Positions 58,901 to 64,000 of a DNA stretch of 64,000 nt are shown piece after piece. Source of the stretch: Robertmurraya dakarensis (lineage in GTDB: Bacteria; Bacillota; Bacilli; Bacillales; Cytobacillaceae). Made by a program: the position numbers and the translations under genes. A model generated the notes under the pieces. It was not told the origin of the DNA. It searched no databases and saw only the letters and a list, made by a program, of their open reading frames with translations. How positions within the stretch are numbered: the stretch's first letter is position 1; every line of letters starts with the position of its first letter. Location: contig NZ_LT707408.1 of assembly GCF_900156875.1 (NCBI RefSeq), positions 1,377,395-1,441,394 on the forward strand, given 5' to 3'.

Positions 58901-60356
58901 AGATGAACCAGAGCCGGAGGAGCCAATTAGTATATTAGAAAATATGCTGCAAACAGCTCAAAAGGAAGTAAAAGCAGCGGAAAAAGAAGAACGAGAACAA
59001 GAAAAAGCTGTAACGGTTGCAGAAACTTCCATGGAGCATGGTATTGCACAGCGCGCGAAGTCTGAAAAGAAAGTGGCCAAGCATGAGAAAGAGCCGGAGA
59101 AATGGGAAGAATTTGACTTAGAAGTAAAAGCTGTAGAAATTAAGGACCAAACGAAGAGAATAAAAGACGAAATCAAACAGACAGAGAAGCTGCAAAAAGA
59201 AACTGAGTCAAAGATTACGGGATATGAAGGCGATATGTTAACCCTATCCGTGATTCTAAAAGAAGAAGCGGCAGCCTTTACAGAAGAAGATATTGAAAAA
59301 ATTAAGAGCCAAGGAAAACAATGTATTCTTTCCTGGTGTGAAGAACATCAAAGCATTCAAGAAGACGGACAAGAAAAGCATGCAAAAATCGACCAATCAC
59401 TAAGAAATTTGAAGCTCACCATTGAGGGGAAAGATTGGGAGATCCGCTTTAAGAATGAAGTATTAACGACACTTGATCATATGGATACAAGGCATTATCA
59501 CCATATTGGAAACATTGTGAAGAATATGAAGCGTTTCTCCATGAGTGGATTAGAGCAATTGGAACGTGATAAAGAAAGAGCTGAAAAGGCGCAGAACTTC
59601 TGGGCAAGCCGTGCCAGCATGAAGGTCATGAGTATTGCTGAAGCGATTCGCTCGATGATTGCAAAAATGAAATTGAAAAACGAACGTGGTTCGTTTCCGC
59701 TTGTTCAGCTTAAGGAAGACATCCTGCCTAAGAAAGCTGAAGATATCGAATCGTTGTTAAAACAGCACTTTGTAAGTGCCATTAACAAAATAACGAACAA
59801 ATTTGATGCTATTGATGATCATAATTCATTACTAGATCAAGAGATTAAACAACTGATTAGTGATGAACAGATATTATTTGTCTCTTTAAGAAATCGATAT
59901 CCAGAGCTGCTTGTGTACAATATGCGAACCGATAATGCCTTTATGTATGGGAAACCTCAAAGAGAGCATTATTCTACATGGAAAACGATTAATCAAGGGT
60001 CGAAAACGAAGTCCGATGGAAGCGGCGGACAAAAGCTTTCAGCTCGAATGGTGATGATGATGATGCTCTTATCTGTTAAAAGCGAAACAGACCAAGCTTG
60101 GGTACCGTTAGTCTGTGATAATCCGTTCGGACAGGCCGCATCGGCACATGTTCTTGACCCGATCTTTGCGGTGGCTGAAAAATTGAAGTTCCAATTCATC
60201 GTTGTGACACCGCCAGAACTGGTGAAAACGGAAATCAGCCAACGATTCGATGCTTTTTATAAGTTGGACTTCCTTCGTGAAAAAGGAAAAGAAATTGTCT
60301 CGGAAACAATTGTTCCGGCATTTCGGATTTATCAAGGAGAGGAAGCAATGCAGTGA
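55893..60356 (+). CDS. jetC: Wadjet SMC/MukB-like ATPase JetC
   Basis: This 1487-residue SMC-like protein has an N-terminal head with NGGGKGV at 43-49, long Glu/Lys-rich coiled coils (about 250-590 and 750-1300) around a hinge-like centre, and a C-terminal head with signature SGGQKLS at 1377-1383 and Walker B-like PLVCDNPFG at 1406-1412. Oddities: the P-loop has Gly48 instead of Ser/Thr after Lys47, and Asp1409 is followed by Asn instead of the catalytic Glu. ATG at 55893 is preferred (AGGAGG six bases upstream); an ATG at 55887 touches that site. It overlaps jetB by 23 bases and ends at a strong terminator. Confidence 0.88.
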   Translation: MPKIHRIRIVGLKYDGMQKQYKDTTFSFHNEETSTNGLISMMNGGGKGVFLQTIFQILKPGTSWGKQNNRYYQQFFFNNKEQFIPYTFHVAIQWELDGSDSRHLITGGMFSAEQRISMSEENGNESTTLEQEAKILPNITFYTREFERKEEAALEHIPLYEHDEVAETESLKDYLKWNGYDVYRDTKKHYRILDTYGINRKDWDIMKEINKDEGGVGKYFEGAEDDHSLFQKRIIPTISGVLHRTEHHKNDLVEIFKSQASIAKDLPVLLKREQAHKEFLEDIVPFEEYLEKGILHKEFIENSVKEGKQLLGALEHLLQVERETLVTLEKSMEKLTIKQEDLRYEKDNLEYAKAHREVMDWEKKLAEEKKKLDTLQNLVKEKQEHKDQLAFKALLKEWSENQQSITSLSQQIATLEQNSGLEEVNQRMDEIKKEAVIHWEHSLQAIKDVMKQYAGYQKFLKKKEKELSQQDKQKTKDIAQITTEIDFLYTQIHNFESKAEELIKEFGDVLTYDLQGFIERLSNQVQDKKAGLEELQGKDKKSSEKQNQLATSHGTLVQYIQFLEEKIEELMVKNEGQKQKEAKLAEKLHGLLEDVTVPFTNASLSKYGTQVENLLNENNKLAEQMKKELWETQLDHSLNDEHFWIANKDVKELKEWIDEKTGIDVFYGSQFLQSLIGEEQALYLRSYPLLPYGLVVSGQQWQKVNAQVLSGRMFKSPVPIFLREEMNLESDQPSFVVLNGSEKELLTNKNQFTDWKIKIAKQIDEKKETLDEIEKTESSYRRILKEIDRFLANELSSDIERSLEKEETALLSKRNELQEITNQEDKEKELQLELINQMEVTKRKIEKLTKDVETLEAFNQKKSLHEENKRVKREKEKQKEHLSAKQQEIGIEHQSIIDLQREWNQTYVEWKHSIEQIIKEIAVFVENAAFPAEEKAEACEDVPRLSSHILEEIKGRIDELKQLQKSKEEQARELLVIQARKETEQKQQKKLEKKLNALNNEWKDEPEPEEPISILENMLQTAQKEVKAAEKEEREQEKAVTVAETSMEHGIAQRAKSEKKVAKHEKEPEKWEEFDLEVKAVEIKDQTKRIKDEIKQTEKLQKETESKITGYEGDMLTLSVILKEEAAAFTEEDIEKIKSQGKQCILSWCEEHQSIQEDGQEKHAKIDQSLRNLKLTIEGKDWEIRFKNEVLTTLDHMDTRHYHHIGNIVKNMKRFSMSGLEQLERDKERAEKAQNFWASRASMKVMSIAEAIRSMIAKMKLKNERGSFPLVQLKEDILPKKAEDIESLLKQHFVSAINKITNKFDAIDDHNSLLDQEIKQLISDEQILFVSLRNRYPELLVYNMRTDNAFMYGKPQREHYSTWKTINQGSKTKSDGSGGQKLSARMVMMMMLLSVKSETDQAWVPLVCDNPFGQAASAHVLDPIFAVAEKLKFQFIVVTPPELVKTEISQRFDAFYKLDFLREKGKEIVSETIVPAFRIYQGEEAMQ

Positions 60357-60409
60357 TATTCTCTTTATCACTTGCTTCAAGAGGCAGAAAAAACATCCAT
60401 AGAATTAAA

Positions 60410-60446
60410 AAACCAAACTAGCGCATTTGCCTAGTTTGGTTTTTTT
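60410..60446 (+). terminator. jet operon terminator
   Basis: AAACCAAACTAG pairs perfectly with CTAGTTTGGTTT across a 9-base loop, followed by T residues. Confidence 0.92.
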
Positions 60447-60528
60447 AATGACATTCAAGAATAACAATCGTGATCGTTCATAAACTTTTGGTAACTAAGT
60501 ATTCAAAACATGGAATCGGGGTGATAAA

Positions 60529-60879
60529 TTGGTATCGGAAATGGAGAAAGCAAAGCTATTGGCGGAGAATATTAGAGGGTTTAACGATTATGTTCATAAA
60601 AGCTATCAAGAAAAGAATGTTCACCTTTCAGATCCAGAAAAACTTTTTCGTTTAAAGCTTCTTGTAGAAGAGTATAAGCTTCATATTATTGCAGATGAAC
60701 TATGGAGAATTAATAGATTTACATGGGATGAGAAGGTGACTTATCTTTTAGTGCACCGGTTTAAAAAGGCAATTACTATTATAAGTGAATACATTGAGAA
60801 CAATTACGAGGATCTTTTTATATTTACCCCAAGACTTAATATTTTAGAATCGATTTGCGATTCTTTTAGAAAAATTTGA
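60529..60879 (+). CDS. Hypothetical helical protein
   Basis: This 116-residue protein is charged and helical with no membrane segment (LAENIRGFNDYVHKSYQEKN near the N-terminus). TTG at 60529 follows GGGGTG; an ATG four codons later is an alternative. I do not recognise the family. It lies between the jet terminator and the EthD-family gene, and could be independent of both. Confidence 0.6.
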   Translation: MVSEMEKAKLLAENIRGFNDYVHKSYQEKNVHLSDPEKLFRLKLLVEEYKLHIIADELWRINRFTWDEKVTYLLVHRFKKAITIISEYIENNYEDLFIFTPRLNILESICDSFRKI

Positions 60880-60966
60880 ATTTTTTAAAAATTCTGATTG
60901 ATTTAGTAGTTTTTTGAATGTATATTTAAAATAGTTAATATAATTAACCAAGGAGGGGTTGTTTGA

Positions 60967-61269
60967 TTGGCGAAACTAATTGTTATGTATGAAGAACCGA
61001 AAGATAAGGATGGTTTTGAGAAACATTATCATGATGTGCATATCCCGCTTGTGAGGAAAATGCCTAATATTAGAGAAGTTGCTGTTCAGAGGGTGTTACA
61101 AACTCAAAATTCAGATGTGAACTATTATTTAGTTGCAGAATTAATATTTGAAGATATGGAGACACTTTCGAAGGCATTCGCTTCGCCAGATGCGCAAGCT
61201 GCTCAAAATGATATGGCTAATCTACTGCCATTTCTAAATAAGCCGCCTGTTACGGCAATTTTAGATTAA
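60967..61269 (+). CDS. EthD-family protein
   Basis: This 100-residue dimeric alpha-beta barrel protein has the EthD signature KDGFEKHYHDVHIPLVRKMPNI, a Tyr-rich strand (VNYYLVAELIFEDMETLSKAF) and a C-terminal region AAQNDMANLLPFL. EthD proteins accompany oxidative degradation genes (ether, alkane or aromatic), but their chemistry is not settled. The start is TTG with AGGAGGGG eight bases upstream. It lies before a flavin monooxygenase and an esterase. Confidence 0.88.
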   Translation: MAKLIVMYEEPKDKDGFEKHYHDVHIPLVRKMPNIREVAVQRVLQTQNSDVNYYLVAELIFEDMETLSKAFASPDAQAAQNDMANLLPFLNKPPVTAILD

Positions 61270-61286
61270 TTGTACTCGAAAGTCGC

Positions 61287-61310
61287 AGATCTTCCTTTAA
61301 CGGAAGATCT
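61287..61310. terminator. Hairpin after the EthD-family gene
   Basis: AGATCTTCC and GGAAGATCT form a perfect 9-bp stem with a 6-base loop. No T tract follows, so termination is uncertain. Confidence 0.4.
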
Positions 61311-61363
61311 ACGATAAATATGTTTTCATACTTAACCAGTAATAGGAATATACATTTAAGTTA

Positions 61364-61377
61364 TGCAAACGCTTTCA
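61364..61377 (+). promoter_or_regulatory. cre-like (CcpA) site upstream of the flavin monooxygenase
   Basis: TGCAAACGCTTTCA matches TGWAANCGNTNWCA at all but one position. It lies about 115 bases before the monooxygenase start, suggesting carbon catabolite control of this degradation cluster. Confidence 0.65.
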
Positions 61378-61490
61378 GGTTATTGTAATGATTTAGGACA
61401 TGAACTGAAAACTATTGAACTATTAAAAATCGTTTTTTGTTGAATGAGGTTTTGGAAAACAAAAATAAAATTTTTAAAGGAGTTGGTACA

Positions 61491-63140
61491 ATGTCACTGA
61501 GTCATGGACAAAAGAGCAATCATGTTGCTGAGTTAGATGCTGTTGTTATTGGGGCAGGTTTTTCTGGACTATACACACTTCACCGCCTGCGTGAAATGGG
61601 ATACAAGACTCGAGTTATTGAAGCAGGAAATGGCGTTGGTGGTACTTGGTATTGGAATCGTTATCCTGGTGCGCGCTGCGATATTGAAAGTATTTATTAT
61701 AACTATACTTTTTCTGATGAAATTTTAAACGAATGGACATGGTCCTCAAGATATGCTCCTCAACCAGAAATCCTTCAATATGCTAATTTTGTAGCTGATA
61801 AATTGGATTTACGGCGCGATATTCAATTTAACACGAAAGTTGTTTCAGCACATTATAACGAGGATCATAATCGCTGGGACATCGAAACAGATGATGGTGT
61901 AAAGTTGTCTGCTAAGCATCTAATTGCTGCAGTTGGCTGTCTGTCGGTCTCAAATGTGCCAAACTTTAAGGGAATTGAGAACTTTGAGGGTGAGTGGTAT
62001 CACACTGGACGCTGGCCGCATGAAGAAGTTAGTTTTAAAGGAAAAAGGGTTGGTGTTATCGGAACTGGATCGAGTGGGATTCAGGCAATTCCTGTCATCG
62101 CGGAGGAAGCCGAACATCTCACTGTGTTTCAAAGGACGCCACAGTATAGCATTCCCGCTAGAAACGAAGCATTGGATCCTGAATATGTGAAGCAGATTAG
62201 AGCAAATTACAGCGAAATTAGGAAGAAAATGCGAGAATCTGCACATGGTGTTCCATTCGGTCCGAGAGAACGTTCTGCTTTAGATGATCCTCCTGAAGTG
62301 CGTCAAAAGCTTTTCGAAGAAGCCTGGGAGAAAGGCGGACTGTTTTCACTAAGCTACAACTACAATGACCTAGGGCTTAATGAGGAAGCTAATAAAACGG
62401 CGGCTGATTTTGTTCGTTCTAAAATACGCGAAATTGTTAAAGATCCTGAAACGGCAGATAAGCTGATGCCAACTTATTATATTGGTACAAAGCGTCAGAT
62501 TATTGATACAAACTATTATGAAACTTATAACAGGGACAATGTTTCGTTAATTGACATCAAGAAGGCCCCTATCGAGGAGATTACAGCAAAAGGGATTCGT
62601 ACTGCTGATAAAGAGTATGAATTGGATGCAATTGTTTTCGCGACAGGCTTTGATGCAATGACTGGACCGTTATTTAAAATCGATCTTCGCGGCAGAGGCG
62701 GGGTATCGTTGAAAGAAAAATGGGCTGGCGGTGCTAATTTAAGGACTTATCTAGGAATCAGCACAGCTGGATTTCCAAATTTCTTCATGATTACAGGTCC
62801 TGAAAGTCCTTCTGTACTGAGCAATATGATGGTTTCGATTGAACAACATGTGGAATGGATTACAGATTGTATTGATTATCTTCATAAAAATAATCAAGCT
62901 TCAATCGAAGCAAATCCTGACGCAGAAGCAACTTGGAGCAAACATGTCCGAGATGTAGCTGAGGTAACACTTGCGGTTAAGACCGACTCCTGGTATATGG
63001 GGGCAAATATTGAAGGAAAACCACGAGGCTTTATGGCCTATCTTGGTGGGGTAGGAACATACCGGCAAAAATGTACTGAAGTGCAAGAAAAGGGATATGA
63101 GGGATTCACCTTATTATCGACTTCTAATACTGCGAAGTAA
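61491..63140 (+). CDS. Flavin-containing Baeyer-Villiger-type monooxygenase
   Basis: This 549-residue class B flavoprotein has an FAD Rossmann motif GAGFSG (21-26), an NADPH Rossmann motif GTGSSG (191-196), and between them FEGEWYHTGRW (165-175), which fits the Baeyer-Villiger fingerprint FxGxxxHxxxW. GVGGTWYWNRYPGARCD and FATGFDAMTGP are typical of cyclohexanone-monooxygenase-like enzymes. It would insert oxygen into a ketone to give an ester or lactone; the substrate is unknown. The ATG at 61491 has AAAGGAG upstream. The next gene is an esterase that could hydrolyse the product. Confidence 0.92.
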   Translation: MSLSHGQKSNHVAELDAVVIGAGFSGLYTLHRLREMGYKTRVIEAGNGVGGTWYWNRYPGARCDIESIYYNYTFSDEILNEWTWSSRYAPQPEILQYANFVADKLDLRRDIQFNTKVVSAHYNEDHNRWDIETDDGVKLSAKHLIAAVGCLSVSNVPNFKGIENFEGEWYHTGRWPHEEVSFKGKRVGVIGTGSSGIQAIPVIAEEAEHLTVFQRTPQYSIPARNEALDPEYVKQIRANYSEIRKKMRESAHGVPFGPRERSALDDPPEVRQKLFEEAWEKGGLFSLSYNYNDLGLNEEANKTAADFVRSKIREIVKDPETADKLMPTYYIGTKRQIIDTNYYETYNRDNVSLIDIKKAPIEEITAKGIRTADKEYELDAIVFATGFDAMTGPLFKIDLRGRGGVSLKEKWAGGANLRTYLGISTAGFPNFFMITGPESPSVLSNMMVSIEQHVEWITDCIDYLHKNNQASIEANPDAEATWSKHVRDVAEVTLAVKTDSWYMGANIEGKPRGFMAYLGGVGTYRQKCTEVQEKGYEGFTLLSTSNTAK

Positions 63141-63205
63141 TTTAATAGAATTAGATAATTTATCGTTTGCATAATTATTAAATAGAACTAGGAGGAATGA
63201 ATACT

Positions 63206-64000
63206 ATGGCTCTTGATCCACAAGTAAAATTTCTATTAGAACAAATGGAGGCAGCAGGTGCCCCTCCAATGAATACGCTTACTCCTGAAGAAGCTAGACA
63301 AGGAACCGACTTAAGGGCTTTGGCAGGGGAGCCTGAGGAAGTAGGAAAAGTAGAAAATAGAACAATACCGGGACCAGGTGGTGAGATCCCAGTCCGTATT
63401 TACACACCACAAGGGCAGGGGCCTCATCCCGTGCTGATCTATTATCATGGAGGCGGATGGGTAATTGGTGATCTTGATACAGTTGATGTCACTTGCAGAC
63501 TATTAACTAATAAAGCTAGCTGCGTGGTTGTTTCTGTTGATTATCGTCTAGCTCCTGAACATAAGTATCCGGCGGCAGCTGAAGATTCTTATGCTGCTGC
63601 AAAGTGGGTGGCAGAAAATGCAGCCTCAATCGGGGTTGATCCAAATCGCATAGCAGTTGGCGGTGACAGTGCCGGCGGTAATCTAGCGGCTGTCGTGGCT
63701 TTAATGGCTAGGGATTCAGGAGGGCCATCAATATGTTATCAGATGTTAATTTATCCTGTTACCAACCATTCTTATGAAACAGCATCTTACCGGGATAATG
63801 CAGAGGGGTATTTCTTAACAAAAGATAGTATGGTTTGGTTCTGGAATCATTATTTGCGAGAAGAAGCAGATGGGAAAAACCCATATGCATCTCCATTACT
63901 TGCGGAGGACTTAAGCGGCTTGCCTCCAGCTCTTGTTCTGACAGCGGAATTTGATCCGCTTCGTGACGAAGGTGAAGCATATGCAGCTCGTCTGAAAGAA
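63206..64000 (+). CDS. Alpha/beta hydrolase, hormone-sensitive lipase family (3' partial)
   Basis: The frame is open from an ATG with GGAGGA upstream to the window end (265 codons). The oxyanion motif HGGGW lies at 81-85, the nucleophile elbow GDSAGG at 153-158 (Ser155), and the acid region EFDPLRDEG at about 248-256. The catalytic His must lie beyond the window. It belongs to the HSL (type IV) esterase family, usually hydrolysing short-chain esters. Placed 65 bases after a Baeyer-Villiger-type monooxygenase, it probably acts on that enzyme's ester product. Confidence 0.92.
   Translation, partial: MALDPQVKFLLEQMEAAGAPPMNTLTPEEARQGTDLRALAGEPEEVGKVENRTIPGPGGEIPVRIYTPQGQGPHPVLIYYHGGGWVIGDLDTVDVTCRLLTNKASCVVVSVDYRLAPEHKYPAAAEDSYAAAKWVAENAASIGVDPNRIAVGGDSAGGNLAAVVALMARDSGGPSICYQMLIYPVTNHSYETASYRDNAEGYFLTKDSMVWFWNHYLREEADGKNPYASPLLAEDLSGLPPALVLTAEFDPLRDEGEAYAARLKE

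Noticed and set aside
49746-64000. Possible integrated island using selC as attachment site
   Set aside because: I looked for a repeat of the selC 3' end (GGCAGTCCCGCCA) downstream and for an integrase gene and saw neither in the window.

Overview
The window reads as the chromosome of an AT-rich, endospore-forming member of the Bacillaceae. The evidence is a long run of genes in Bacillus subtilis order (ymfF-ymfK, rodZ, pgsA, cinA, recA, rny, ymdB, spoVS, miaB, ymcA, cotE, mutSL, miaA, hfq, spoVK, hflX, ynbB, glnRA, lexA, yneAB, ynzC, tkt, sirA, yneF, ccdABC, yneK), sporulation genes (spoVS, cotE, spoVK, sirA), strong GGAGG-type ribosome binding sites and frequent TTG/GTG starts. The species cannot be fixed from the sequence alone; a Neobacillus/Bacillus-like organism is a guess.

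Layout. 1-4.6 kb: a guanosine/nucleoside ABC importer (nupNOPQ-like; the binding protein is cut by the window edge). 4.9-13.9 kb: the ymf-pgsA-cinA-recA block. 14-28 kb: rny, ymdB, spoVS, a 2-oxoacid:ferredoxin oxidoreductase (korAB) sitting where B. subtilis has tdh-kbl, then miaB-ymcA-cotE-mutS-mutL. 28-32.5 kb: a non-conserved insert with an extra RNase J paralogue, a small membrane protein, a Gly/Tyr/His-rich protein and mreBH. 32.7-49.4 kb: miaA to yneK, including nitrogen control (GlnR operators before glnRA), the SOS locus lexA/yneA with three LexA boxes, a trypsin-like membrane protease, and a decayed DUF389 gene between the protease and lexA.

After yneK the B. subtilis-like order ends. 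An orphan selenocysteine tRNA gene (selC, anticodon TCA, own promoter and terminator) lies at 49,650-49,746. It is followed by a CorA-type metal transporter and an AzlCD branched-chain amino acid exporter.

The most interesting block is 52,594-60,356, a tightly coupled four-gene operon in the order jetD-jetA-jetB-jetC. It encodes a Wadjet-type SMC (MukBEF-like) plasmid-defence complex with a Toprim-type nuclease subunit. Its SMC subunit has unusual ATPase motifs: GKG in place of GK[ST], and DN in place of DE.

The right end (60.9-64 kb) looks catabolic. An EthD-family protein, a Baeyer-Villiger-type flavin monooxygenase with a CcpA-like cre site upstream, and a hormone-sensitive-lipase-type esterase (cut by the window end) together suggest ketone to ester to alcohol plus acid.

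Smaller oddities are a 48-bp imperfect palindromic element in two copies (upstream of ymfF and mutS), and two long perfect hairpins (17 and 19 bp stems) in intergenic regions. No CRISPR array, intact insertion sequence, rRNA, T-box or riboswitch was recognised.
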